Source of the DNA: Chara braunii | Taxonomy: Eukaryota > Streptophyta > Charophyceae > Charales > Characeae | DNA length: 64,000 nt | Reading direction: 5' to 3' | Assembly (NCBI GenBank): GCA_003427395.1 | Contig: BFEA01000192.1 | Span: 1,184,058 to 1,248,057, forward strand | In this document: in pieces, positions 1-10,461 of the stretch | How positions within the stretch are numbered: the stretch's first letter is position 1 | Layout of the letters: each line of letters starts with the position of its first letter | Notes under the pieces: model-generated | Seen by the model: only the letters and a program-made list of their open reading frames with translations | Databases searched by the model: none | What the model was told of the DNA's origin: nothing | Program-made: the position numbers and the translations under genes

Positions 1-400
1 GCGGAGGAGGGGGAGAACCGGGGCGGAAAGGAAGAGCGTCGCGTGAGAGGGGGAGGAGAGGCAGCGGGGGGTGCAGGTGGAGTGGAGAGAAGGGGGAGGG
101 GGGAGAGAGGCAGAGGGGAGCGCAAGGAGAGAGAGAGAGAGAGAGAGAGAGAGGAGGGAGGGGGGAGGAAGGAAATACTGACATGCATCCCCAATCTCGA
201 CAACGGGTCCAAATGGAGTCGTCCACAACACCTTACGGCCCACGGACAACAGCTCACGACACGTCACGAGCTACCACAGCTCACCGCGCCCCTCGGACCA
301 CCACAGCTTCCACCACCACGGACCACTATAGCCCCCGGACCACCATAGCTTACGGTTCACTTGGAGAAGGGGGGCGGGGGATAAGGAGAGTGAGAGAGAG

Positions 401-432
<32 letters not shown>

Positions 433-460
433 GGAGGGGGGAGGCAAGACGTGACAGCGC
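1..460. repeat. Purine-rich low-complexity DNA with GA and AC microsatellites
   Basis: The stretch is mostly G/A on the plus strand. It holds a (GA)n run at about 127-153 and an (AC)n run at about 401-426, separated by a less simple segment with repeated 'ggaccaccacagct'-like words (about 230-350). Reading frames cross it on both strands, but the translations are low-complexity (Arg/Gly/Glu or Ser/Leu/Pro) and I see no gene. It looks like ordinary microsatellite-bearing repeat DNA. Confidence 0.8.
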
Positions 461-462
461 CT

Positions 463-850
463 ACGGCGGGGTACAACTTTACGTACGACAACACACCGCA
501 CGGTGGGTGAAGCTTCGAACGACAAACAACAAAGAAAAGGACGAATGTGCGTTCAAATGCACGTACGACTACACCAGGGCGAACAGAAGACAAAACCCTA
601 CCAGTAGGTACCGCGCCTGCGCCCACGACAAACCAGAGAGAGAGAGAGAGAGAGGGGGGAGGGGGCAAGAAGCGACAACACCCAAGACGGGGTACAACTT
701 CGTCACGTACGACAACACGCTGCACGATGGGTGAAGCTTCGAACGACAAACAACGAAGAAAAGGATCAATGCTCGTTCAAATGCACGTACGACTACAACA
801 GGGCGAACAGAAGACAAAACCCTACCGGTAGGTATCACGCCAAGAGACCA
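463..850. repeat. Two-copy tandem duplication of about 221 bp
   Basis: A segment starting 'cggggtacaact' at about 468 recurs at about 689. It continues through 'gtgaagcttcgaacgacaaac' and 'gcacgtacgactaca' to 'aaaaccctacc' in both copies. The first copy is followed by (GA)n at about 634-654. The second runs on into two 'accggtaggta' words at about 823-860. The copies differ by scattered substitutions, so this is unlikely to be an assembly double. No coding capacity is recognised. Confidence 0.8.
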
Positions 851-859
851 TACCGGTAG

Positions 860-1587
860 GTACCGTGGCCCCCTCCAACAGGCAAATGATCTGGGCCGTT
901 TGGCCCAAGGTACTAGGCCAACGGCGGCTAATTCCCTATCCAAGTTCATGACCCAATTAAAAATGCTAGGAAATTTCGTACTCAAGATTCCTTCCCAATC
1001 ATCATTATAAGGGTCCGGTTTGATCAGTACTTCTGCATCTGGTACCTGAATCTCATTATCAGCCTTAAACAGTAATCAACGTCGAGAGAATCCGGATTAA
1101 GATCTTAAGACCGCTTAACAGTCCAGCCCGTCAATCCGGTAGGACCCTAAGGATTGGAATTCAGTTTCATTACATGTTTCTGATGATCCTGGCCGTGGGT
1201 CGGTAGGACTGACAACGGCCAGCGGTTTTAATAAAGTAGAGAAGGTGCAAGTGCCCACCCTCGTCTCCTGCCAAGTGCCACACTTGCACAAATATAAAAG
1301 GATGGAGGGCTTGTGTGTTTTAAATTTCCACCACAACAGCCCCTATTCCACCCAGATGAGTAGATTCGAGTGGGGCCAGGCCAACAACTAAAGAATTTCA
1401 CCTCTTTAGCACACAACATGAATCATAATAGAAGTATTTAGAACTGTGTTTAGGGCTTGTGTGTGTGTGTTTTGAGAGAGAGAGAGGCAGAGCAAGAATG
1501 TGTCGACCTCAAGAAAAAGAAACAATGACTAAACCCTGCTTGTGGCGCCGCTTCTGCCACACCACGGCTACACAGTAACACAGGTAC
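860..1587. other. Unassigned intergenic or intronic DNA
   Basis: No recognisable gene, transposon end or long repeat. There is a short (GT)/(GA) patch at about 1459-1486. The open frames are short and resemble no family I know. Confidence 0.5.
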
Positions 1588-1719
1588 CTCTTTCTTTTTG
1601 GATGGAATGACTGGAGCAGATGACAGGAGAGGTCCTCCAATCGCACTGGTCCGCTCCAAGAAAGCACTCCAGCAAAGAACTGAACCCAACCCCGATGGAC
1701 CCCAGCTCCGCACAGTCAA
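1588..1719 (-). CDS. Candidate exon, unidentified
   Basis: On the minus strand a good acceptor (pyrimidine-rich 'ccttttctttatcag') is followed by a 132-nt open segment (44 codons) ending at a plausible donor 'gag|gtacc'. Its length is a multiple of three and, like the three exons of the Gln-rich gene upstream on this strand, it begins and ends at codon boundaries in one frame (ending ...VIPSKKKE). That is suggestive of a further downstream exon of the same gene. However, a second frame is also open and I recognise no domain. Treat it as a hypothesis only. Confidence 0.2.
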
Positions 1720-1990
1720 CTGATAAAGAAAAGGTCAACAGATGCCATGCAGTAGTCGAACTGCAGCCTCACGGCTGTGAACAGAAAGCCCAAGCAGCTA
1801 TGGCGCCCCGACTTCCCTTGGGGCCTGTGCAATACTCTCAATCTTTCCGTTGCTTCCCTCAACAGCTCTCTCGTATCCTTTGACCACTAAGCAGCAGACT
1901 TCATCACTTCCTCTCCGGTGAACCAACTGCCTTTGCTTGGCCCCAGAAGGGAGAGGTTGCTGCCAGGACGGAAGGCTATGTCAGGGAGAG
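1720..1990. other. Unassigned
   Basis: No recognisable features. Short open frames only. Confidence 0.4.
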
Positions 1991-3110
1991 AGGGAGAGGC
2001 TCAGCTGGGTGGTCGGCAGCTGGCGTGGAGAGGACATGGCGCAAGGAGGCGAACGGGAGGTGGGGGGAGGCGGACAGAACGTCGGCAATGGCCGAGGGAA
2101 GGTGGGCACGCGCCATTTTTTTTTGTTTTCCTTTTTAAAGACGGGTAGAGGGATGGCGGGAGGAGCCGGGCGGGAGGTGAGTGAAGGTGGAAGAGTGGGT
2201 GGAGACAGAGAGGAGATGGCGGGAGGAGGCGAACGGGAGGTGGCAGAGGCGAAGAGGAGATGGCGGGAGGAGGCAGATGGGAGGTGGCGGAGGTGGAGAG
2301 GGGATTGCGGGAGGAGGTGGATGGGAGGTGGCGAAGGCAGAGAGGAGATGACGGGAGGCGGCGGACAGGAGGTGGCAGAGGTGGAGAAGTGGCGGAGGCG
2401 GGGCAGGAAAGAGAGAGGAGATGGCGCGGGGAGGTGGACGGGAGGTGGGCGAAGACAGAGGGGTGGTGGCGGTGGCGGGCGAATGCGGGCAGAGGTAGGC
2501 GGAGGCGGAATGGGAAGTGGGCGGAGCCAGAGTGGAGGTGGGCGGAGGCCAAGCGGAGGTGGGCGGAGGCCGAGGCTGGAGGCTGTGGCGCAGGCTGCGG
2601 GCTCTCTCTCTCTCACTCACACACACACACACGGGATAGGGAGGCGAGGGTGGAGGGGAGATGGTGGGAGGTGGACAAGAGGTGGCGGAGGCGGAGGAGA
2701 AGTGGCGGAGACGGGGGAGGAAAGAAAGAGGAGATAGCGGGGGGAGGCGGACGGGAGGTGGGTGGAGCAAAGGGGAGGTGAGCGGAGACGGAGGGGAGGT
2801 GGGCGGAGGTGGGCAGGGGCAGGCAGAGGTGTGCGGAGGCGGAACGGGAAGCGGGCGGAGGCCAAGCGGAGGCCGGGTGGAGGTGGGAGGAGGCCACGGG
2901 CTCTCTCTCTCTCACACACAAACACACACACACACATAGGGGATAGGGAGGCGAAGGCGGAGAGGAGTTGGCGGGACAGATGGCGGGAGGCGACGGGCGG
3001 GAGGTGGCAGAGGAGGAGAAGTGGCGGAGGTGGGGGAGTAAAGAGTGAGGCAGAGGGGAGGTGGGGGGAGACGGAGGGGAGGTGGGCGGAGACAGAGTCA
3101 CCTCGGAGGG
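1990..3110. repeat. GGCGGAGGTGG-type purine minisatellite
   Basis: More than 1 kb of plus-strand purine-rich DNA is built from variants of 'gggaggtggcggagg' and 'aggagatggcggga'. Two CT/CA microsatellite patches (about 2601-2632 and 2903-2935) sit inside near-repeats of about 300 bp, each followed by 'gggatagggaggcga'. Long frames on both strands (Ser/Pro/Leu-rich or Gly/Arg-rich) are translations of the repeat and not genes. Confidence 0.85.
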
Positions 3111-3906
3111 GCCTTCAAGCACAGCCTTGCAACATAGCACACACGAAGTCACGGGCCATTGGAGTCCAATGAGGGCGCGAAGTCGCGGGCCATCCCACAC
3201 GAGCAGGGCCATCGCGCTGCCGGCCCTGCAACGGGCCAATGGCCAACAGGTGTCGGGGCCATTCTTTTACAACGGGCCCTCTTTTCAACGGGTGCAACGA
3301 TCCGGGCTGCCTACGATCCTACCGGGCCTATGGCTCGGATCATCCCACGATCTTCATACTTTAAAATCGTGCAACGATCGAGGCCGTCCACCCTGCCGCA
3401 CGACCTGGATCCTCCTGCAAAAAGTCTTTAAGCTCGCACGAAAATCCGGACCGTCGGGCCGGTAGGACCGCGGGCAGCCCGGAGCGACCAATTCTCATGT
3501 TCGATTTCTGTAAGTCTAGGGATTTAGGAGTACACAGAGGGGGAAGGGGTAGGGGGAGGCGTTTACAGCAGGCGAGGAGGGGGGGAGCAAGGGGAAAGTG
3601 GAGAGAAGTGGAGGTACAAGGAATAAAACGGAGGAAAGATGAACTCCAGAGGATTCTCAATACTCACCACGGATCCTCAGTACTCACCGCCCGGGCAGAC
3701 TACTATAGAATGGCACAAGAGGCCGGTCAGTTTTTGAGTTCCAGGGAAATTAGTGTTGAGGAGCAGGCTTTTCTATTGAAATTGGCAACTCCTACACACC
3801 CCGCCAAACAAGTCACGTTCGGGTGTGGACCATAGAAGCACTGCATCCTACTCTCGCAGGTGCACCTGATGCATCCCATGGCATGATGTAGACAGATGTT
3901 GCAGGC
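3111..3906. other. Unassigned GC-rich stretch
   Basis: Contains repeated short words such as 'cgggccat' and 'gcaacgatc' (3150-3380). No transposon terminus, RNA gene or coding domain is recognised. Confidence 0.4.
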
Positions 3907-3909
3907 TAT

Positions 3910-4541
3910 GGGTCTCGTTAGACACTCCTAAAAGAATCCTAAATTTTTTAGGACGAGTCCTAAAGGTTTTTTAGGATTTCCTGCCGAGTGGTTGCACGCA
4001 ATCCTAAAAATCGTCTTTCAGGACTCGTCCTAAAAGTTGTCCCGCAGCCTCTTTTCATATGCCTATACGCAGCCGCGTTGTCGATGTCCGTCCACTCGTG
4101 GGTGGTGTCCGTGGTACACAGCGCTAGGCCGTCGGCGTGTAGGTGTCTTCGGTGGGAAGCACGCGTATCGTGGACTTCGAAAACTCAAATTCGACATTTC
4201 CCGGACGGGTGGGCGGGGGTTGGTTCTGGCTGGCGTAGGACTGGCAAGCGACGCAAAAGATGTATGAAAGACGGCGCTGGCGAACCTTCCGCCGTGGGTA
4301 TTCATCTGTGGACAGTGTGGAGTGTGCGCGAGTGGTGAGCACCGGGCGCATGTGGGGCGGCGGCGCAGCTTGTCCTCCTGCGGTTGGGCTGTCTTCCACC
4401 ATCGTCCGCGAGCGTGCGCGTCCTGACGTCGGGCTAGCGTGTTGTCTTCCACCAGCGTCGACCATCGGCTCACGTCATCATCCTCCTCCGCTTCGCGCTA
4501 GCAAGGCAACGGTCGACTACGGAAGCCCGGCTACCCTCGGT

Positions 4542-4577
<36 letters not shown>

Positions 4578-4935
4578 ACGGCAGTGCACCACCCCCCCCA
4601 ACGGCTACCGTTCGTGGCCGTTGGCCCCGTCGGCCCACCGAATACCTCCGATGTCCGACCCCTGGACCGACGGCCCTGTTCTGCACCAGCACTTCCGAGA
4701 CGACGGTGTGGTGCGCGCGACGCCACAAGTCCGTGAAGCGCGGGAATCCTAAATTTTTCAGTAGGTCGGGGGCTACTGGAAAATTTAGGACGATTTTGGT
4801 TGGGGAATCCTAAATCTTTTAGGACTCGTCCTAACGCCGTTTTCACATTCTCGATCTCAAAATTGGATTTAGGATTGCGTGCAACCAAGACGCAATCCTA
4901 AAAACATGAACTTTTAGGAGTGTCTAACAAGACCC
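3910..4935. mobile_element. DNA transposon with GGGTCT termini (PIF/Harbinger-like?)
   Basis: The left end GGGTCTCGTTAGACACTCC (3910 on) matches the reverse complement of the right end, GGGTCTTGTTAGACACTCC (to 4935). The inverted match continues through 'TAAAAG', giving about 25 bp with one mismatch. Both ends are flanked by TAT (3907-3909, 4936-4938), a possible 3-bp target duplication. 'aatcctaaa' motifs repeat inside both termini. The 1.03-kb interior includes a homopolymer C tract at about 4547-4575 and no transposase. GGG-starting termini with 3-bp duplications suggest a non-autonomous PIF/Harbinger element, but that superfamily normally duplicates TWA, so placement is tentative. Confidence 0.7.
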
Positions 4936-4938
4936 TAT

Positions 4939-5679
4939 GTGGCTAGTAAATGCTAGGAACACACATAGGACGCCCACTGTGATTGCATAGGCATTACCGT
5001 TCCAGCATGCCACGTCAGGGTGTCGTACATGAATATGATATTTACTCTCATCATACGTATGAAAGCAAAAAAACTCGGATGGGCTATGACTTAATAACCC
5101 TCACAATACAAAGCATGCCAATCACATGCTAGCCACATCTCAGGTGGGCCATCACAATGCCCAATTGATCAAGTTCCTTGGGTTTCCGCAGCCAATATTC
5201 CCTCTATGGGCAGGCAGTGACAGGTCCCGATTTAAATGAAGGATGGATGTTTAGGTGTCGGAAAATCTGGTCTGCAACAACTCGCCCTAGCAGCAATTAC
5301 CTTTCCGTACAGCAAACCGCATGGTGGTTCATGTGAGAGTCTATTTCCACCTCAGGCTGCTGCATCTGTTGCTTGTCTGGCTGCTGTATCTGTTGCTTGT
5401 CTGGCAAAGATCCGATTACTGGTGCAGCACGTGTATGGCCAACGTTGCAAGTGGAGCATGCCCGGAGAGGTCATCAGGGATAATCCACACAGTAAAGACA
5501 CATACTTTCCATCATAGCTTCCTGGAAACATTGATGACACACACGGCACGTTGCTGACATGCCAGCAGGAAAGCAGGCTGATAATTGCAGTTATATGACC
5601 AGGGCCTGTCAAGGCCACAATGGGGGACGGAGGGGAGGAAGGGATGAGTGCAAGGCAATGGGTCAGAATTTTCGGTCAG
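4939..5679. other. Unassigned
   Basis: No transposon ends found. A short duplication 'ctgttgcttgtctggctgctg' lies at about 5356-5405. On the minus strand it reads as a Gln-rich peptide (DKQQIQQPDKQQMQQP), but no convincing in-phase splice borders were found. Confidence 0.4.
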
Positions 5680-6038
5680 AGGCTGTCGTGTGCAAGCTAA
5701 CCAAACTGTAACTGTGCTGAGACACAATGGCATGGCATGGCCTCCGGCCCACCGCCCTCTGGAGGGGTCCTCTCACTATCTGCAGCACAGCCCTCTCACT
5801 ATCCGCAGCACAGCCCTCTCACTATCTGCAGCACAACTTGTCTAATCTACACAAAGACAAGATGCTGGCTGGCCATGTGCAGGGGAGGGGGAGGGTCAGA
5901 CGGATTTAGAAAGCGTGAGAGGGTGCTGGCAGGAGGAAGAGCTATGTGGGAAAGAAAGGGAGGTTCTCACCTGGGTGGTTTATGTCATGTGACATTTAGC
6001 ATTCTTCTATTCAATTTTGGCAGGAGCAGCATTGCCCT
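5680..6038 (+). repeat. Flanking direct repeat, left copy
   Basis: About 355 bp beginning 'aggctgtcgtgtgcaagctaacc' and ending 'tggcaggagcagcattg' recurs at 11390-11746, immediately after the 3' LTR of element A. Inside are three tandem copies of 'cctctcactatc(t/c)gcagcacag'. The copies differ by scattered point changes. This copy ends about 25 bp before the 5' LTR. Confidence 0.85.
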
Positions 6039-6061
6039 CGGTAGGCCTAAGGCAATCTATG

Positions 6062-7075
6062 TGCGAGGATCACGGTCCTCGGTAGGCCTAAGGGGCCCTG
6101 TTTGCAGCATTGCCCGCCCTAAGTGAAGGCGGGCCTGACATATTGCAAGAGGCCCCCTACTGTCAATTTCATACTTGGGGTCCAGGCAGTTGCGACGCGC
6201 CAGTTGGTTGAGAGAAACTCAGGCCGGGCCATGTACAGCAGCTACTGTGCTGCTGGGCCTCGTTCGGTTGGGCGCCCAACTGAATGCAGGCCCTGGGCGT
6301 GATTCGCAGCCTCATACAGAGACAGTTGGGCGCCCAACCGAATGAGGCCCAGCAGCACAGTAGCTGCTGTACACAGGCAGCCTCCTGGGGCCTTCCGGAA
6401 GCTTCTGGGCCCAGGCCAGGGCGGCCAGGCAGGGCAAGCAGGCCGGCTCTTTCCATAAAGGAAAGATCTCTCCGCTGGATGGGGGATTCGGTCACTTGCT
6501 GGCTGGCGGCAGCGCTGCTGGAGCGATTGCTCGCGGGCTGGCTGCCAGCATTGGAGCAAGAGGCTGCGCACGTGCGGTCGTGTGAAGGAGCAGGGCGCTG
6601 CTGAGGGCAGCGCCATAGCCAGCCTCCATAGCGGGCTGGGCTTGGATACACAGTGAGGCGCAGGGATGGTCTTCGGGTGTAAGAGAGGACAGACGTGGGT
6701 GTAAAGTCAGGGGATAGGTGAAGGATGATGATGATGATGATGTGAGGGCACTTACTTTGTATTGGCGATGGTCTGCATGGGCGACATCTTCTGCATGGGC
6801 GACATCTTCAAGTACTTCGGGTTGCTGCTGATGTCAACAGTTGCATTGTCAATTAGTAGGCTGTAGTAGCTGTGCTAGGAGTAGGCTGCGCGCTGAGCGC
6901 CAAGTGGGAGTGTGAAGGGACTGGACTCTTGTGTTGACGAGGAGAGAGTATGCTCTTTGTGACATTGGTTTTCAGTACTACGAACCTCCATTGGTGTATT
7001 ATTGGTGCAATGCTGTTCTCTGGACACAGTGTGACTATCTGGCTTTCAATACGACGGTGTAATCTGGAAATGTCA
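6062..7075 (+). repeat. 5' LTR of element A
   Basis: Starts TGCGAGGAT and ends 'ggaaatgtca'. It shares its sequence with 10462-11388. Near the start are GAGGA...TCCTC and a hairpin with arms GCCCGCC (6112-6118) and GGCGGGC (6128-6134) around loop CTAAGTGAA. It differs from the 3' LTR by a long inverted duplication (6232-6373) and an extra 'ctgcatgggcgacatctt' repeat near 6773. It also holds a GAT trinucleotide run at about 6725-6742. Confidence 0.88.
6232..6373. repeat. 51-bp inverted repeat (long hairpin) in 5' LTR
   Basis: The arm at 6232-6282 is the reverse complement of 6323-6373 with a single mismatch. A 40-nt loop lies between them. In the 3' LTR the right arm exists (about 10707-10757) but the left arm is absent and is replaced by unrelated sequence. 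The hairpin therefore arose in this LTR after it was made. Confidence 0.9.
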
Positions 7076-7103
7076 TCTCGATGTTGCTTATTTTCCTTGC
7101 AAT

Positions 7104-7118
7104 TTGGTATCGGAGCTG
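7104..7118 (+). other. Primer-binding site of element A
   Basis: TTGGTATCGGAGCTG lies about 29 bp downstream of the 5' LTR. It resembles the TGGTATCAGAGC class of plant retroelement sites that pair with the 3' end of initiator methionine tRNA. The same motif occurs at 40693 (element B) and, inverted, near 61757 and 63640. Confidence 0.7.
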
Positions 7119-7119
7119 G

Positions 7120-8309
7120 TTCATATTGCGCTTCATTGGTTCTTCGCAATAGCTATTGGTGCTTCACATGAGGTGTGGGGCAGTGATAAGGCATTGGCGT
7201 TGAACATTGGGCGGCCCAGGGTAGTGTGGGCGCGCCAGGGAGCTATGTGGTGACATACGGGGTGTATGCTGGATGATGAGAGCTTGCTGATGTGGCATAT
7301 TAAGCCGAGGTGGAACCGCATTCTGTTGTTGGTTGTGCCGAGGCAAAGACCGGTCATCATAATTGCACATCAGGTTGCCGGTGAGAAATCTGTGGCTGGG
7401 GGCAGCATTTATGAGGTACGTTGCTCTCTTCCTTATCTACCCTCTTCATTGCTTCTTACCGTGAGGAAGTGAGTTCTGTCTTGAGAGTCCTCTCAATGTG
7501 AGGTGTCGCGAGCGCTCAACCTTGAGAGTCGACATTCTTCCTGGGCAGCAAGCTGGTGGGAGACGGGCGAAGACTCTGAAGGGCCCGGGACGAAGCACTC
7601 GGGTCACAGTCACCATGCCAACCCTGCGCAATAGAGGTCTGCAGGGCATGCCAGCCCTTTGACAGACGCTTACCAGACCGTCTTTAAATATTTCTGGCTG
7701 GGGACTCGGTATTGAATCTGGCTGTGATCGTCGTCCTGTCTGCGATGTTAAATAATTCCTGAGGAGATGGGGGCTCTCCTTAAATCTCTCTGATCAGCCA
7801 GATCAACCAGGTATAAGCTCGTTGCATGCGAGGGTAAATAATGTGCAGGGGCTGGCAGGTCCGGCGTTGACTTGGGGCACAGGGGTGGGCCGGATTGCAC
7901 ACCTTCAGACACGCTGCTCAACCAGATGCTCAGGACGTTGACACAAAGTGACCACTCAAGAAGGATACAGGGGGAGGGGGGATTCCGGTAACTGTTCGCA
8001 GTGGCAATCAACAGACAATCTGCCATCAAGCATACATCTCCAACAGGAGATGTTATTTTTATTTTTGATTATATAGTTGCTACAGACTTGACTAACAACT
8101 GACAGACAACTACAGACAGATTAGATCTTTGCTGTATTGCAATCTGTTCTAATAATATTTCCTGTAGGATTGGACATTAGTTGTTACTACATCACCTAAC
8201 TGTTTCTGTTCAGTCCGACCGAAATTAGTTGTGATTCGTAATCGGTTGTGTGTCAGGCTAAGGTAGGATTCAGTGTGGATTCTAGTTTAGATCACACACA
8301 CTGTAGATC
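7120..8309 (+). other. Untranslated leader of element A
   Basis: Non-coding DNA between the primer site and gag. It includes 'gtgtgggcgcgcc' (about 7228) and 'cacagtcaccatgccaacc' (about 7606), both also found in element B's leader at about 40795-40875. This shows common descent of the two elements. No open frame of note. Confidence 0.6.
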
Positions 8310-9945
8310 ATGAATGATGCAAGCACTAGTGAGGAGGAGTTGCTAGTGGATGACCGCAGGACTACTCGTGGGACTGCTCGTAGTCGACCCTTGACATTCT
8401 TGGAGTTAGGTCCAGGAGACGAGAGAAGATTGCGGAGAGAGGCTAGAGATAGAGCAGCGGCAAGGAGAGCGAGGGCAGCTGAGGATAGTGCCAGGACTAG
8501 TATTTCAGCTAGCACCGGTGCAGCCATGGCTACTTCATCTACCATGTCGCAAACCTCTTCCCAGTCCACTTCGTCAGGAGTCAGTCAGAGTGGTTCTCAA
8601 GGGTCCATTAGTCAGACTGCTAGCTTGCAAGTCAGCCAGCAGACTCCACTCACGCCGAAGGATTTAGAAATCGGGGAAGCAGAAGAACTTCAGGATGAGC
8701 TACAGTGGCAGTTGGATGAAGCAGCAGAGAGGAGAAGAAAAGCAATACTCAGAGGCTAGACTAGGGAGTAGAGTGCAGGAGCTAGGCAGGCTGGAAGGAC
8801 TAGATGAGGCGGCATTAGACCCTGCTGTTCGTGTGCTGCGTAGTGCCTTACTTTCAGTGGCTGAAGCGCAGAATGTCCAGCAGGAATTGCTGGCCGAATT
8901 GGTGGCACGCCAGAAACGAATCCTGGCTGAACTTCGGGTTCCTCGTACAATGATGAGGCAGCTACAGTTTGCTGTAGTTCCCCCTGCGGGTGCGGGTGCG
9001 GGTCCTTCATCGATGCCGCAACCCACAGGGCCAACTTTCTCTCCTATGTTTGGCATACCCCCTCCGGGTGGTTTAGTAGCAACTAGTGGTCCGCTTCAAA
9101 GAGTCTCAGCCGTACCATCCATGACAGTGGTAACTACAGTCCCACTGTCAAGCCAGGCCCAGGTTAGTGCGCAACAGCCTGTTTCAGTGGCTATGCAGCC
9201 GCTGCAGCAAGCTCCTGGGCCCATGCAGCCTATGCAGTGGATGCCCAAGATTCCTCTGCTGAGTCCTAAACCTTTTTCTGGAGACAGGAAGGATGAGGAT
9301 CTGGAATAAGAATTGTGCCTACATATGTGAGGCATAAGCTTACAAGGCCAGAGCAGGAGGTTGTAGTTGCTGCGTCCTTTTTAGAAGGATCGGCAGCACG
9401 TTGGTTGAATGGGTTAGTGCAGCAGCAAGGCTATTGTCAGAACTTCGATACATGGGCACAGGCCCAGACATTGGAACATTTCGTACAGATTGTGTACAGG
9501 AGGTGGCATGACCCCCAAGGGGCTCAGAAGGCCACTGACGCGATCAACAATCTGTGTGCCAAAAAATACAAGAATGTTCGCGAAGTCACAGACGTAGTAG
9601 AACGTCTGATCGTAGCACCTGGTGTGCGCTTTGACCCTAAAGTACTCCTCACGGATTATTTGAGATGTCTTCCATCAGAAGTCAGGGCGAAACTGGTGGA
9701 CGAAGCCTACATAGACCAACACAGCTTTGCTACTTTTAGCAGGAAGGCCCTACATATAGAGGCAAAGCTGGGATCCGCGCATCAGGTAACTCATGATGGT
9801 AGGAAGAGACTTCCCCAGGACTGGAAGAAAAAGGGTCAGTTGATGTTCGTTTACCATGATGGTCAAACGACGGAGATTGACGATTTCCCGGACCTTGGGG
9901 AGGTGACAGAGCAGGATGGGGCCAGTGAGACTTCGGATGGGGGAG
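8310..9945 (+). pseudogene. Gag of element A, frameshifted
   Basis: Three overlapping frames in succession (8310-8759, 8695-9309, 9315-about 9945) read as one broken gag. The N-terminal part is Arg/Ala and Ser/Gln-rich with a charged helical stretch (QDELQWQLDEAAERRRK). The last part is a retrotransposon gag core (VVAASFLEGSAARWLNGLVQ, then a Trp-containing helix and a 'LTDYLRCLPSEVRAKL' segment). Breaks lie near 8760 and at the TAA near 9307. Gag would form the particle that packages element RNA. At about 9945 the text jumps into RNase H. Confidence 0.75.
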
Positions 9946-10345
9946 TCGTGAGCTCTATGCCCTGTACAGAGCGTTGGTACATTGGAGACACTATCTCCTT
10001 GGCAGATTCTTCTATTTGAGATCTGACCATGAGACCTTGCGCTGGATCAAGATTCAGCCAGTACTCTCTGACGCACTCAAGCGCTGGATACAAGTGATAA
10101 ACATGTATGACTATCAACTTGATCCAATCAAGGGAGAGTACAACAAAGTGGCTGATGCGTTATCTCGCCGGGCTGATTATCTGGGCGCACTAGTGACTGA
10201 GTTTGGCATATCTAACGATTTGACTCGATCATTGGTGGACGCCTATCAGCAAGATCCAGTTATGTCTGAGATCATCCGTAGATTCAAGGCAAAGGATAAA
10301 AAGACTGGACGAATTTACGATGGTAGACGGCTTGCTGTTTCTTGA
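9946..10345 (+). pseudogene. RNase H remnant of element A pol
   Basis: Reads 'LYALYRALVHWRHYLLG', 'LRSDHETLRWI' and 'YNKVADALSRRADYLG', typical of the C-terminal half of gypsy RNase H plus the start of the linker to integrase. It is joined to gag at about 9945, so protease and reverse transcriptase are deleted. After 10345 the text matches element B (about 46110-46170) for a short way. It then jumps to the sequence before the 3' LTR, removing integrase too. Confidence 0.75.
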
Positions 10346-10448
10346 AAAGGCAGGGAATAAAAGACTGTGTTCCCAGTAGTGAGTCTTTGCGTAGTTTATT
10401 TTTAGGAAGATGCCTGCTGAGTAAGAGACTTCTCAGAGGACTAACGAA

Positions 10449-10461
10449 GTAGAGGAGGGAA
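10449..10461 (+). other. Polypurine tract of element A
   Basis: 'agtagaggagggaa' directly precedes the TG start of the 3' LTR. Element B has 'aatggaggaggga' at the same place (47486-47498). This is the expected plus-strand priming tract. Confidence 0.7.

Noticed and set aside
1937-3239. Long overlapping frames on both strands
   Set aside because: Product of a purine-rich minisatellite: Gly/Arg/Trp-rich on one strand, Pro/Ser/His-rich on the other.
5313-5450. Gln-rich minus-strand peptide (DKQQIQQPDKQQMQQP) as a further exon of the Gln-rich gene
   Set aside because: It comes from a short tandem repeat, the nearest donors are weak or out of phase with the other exons, and a stop lies close upstream.
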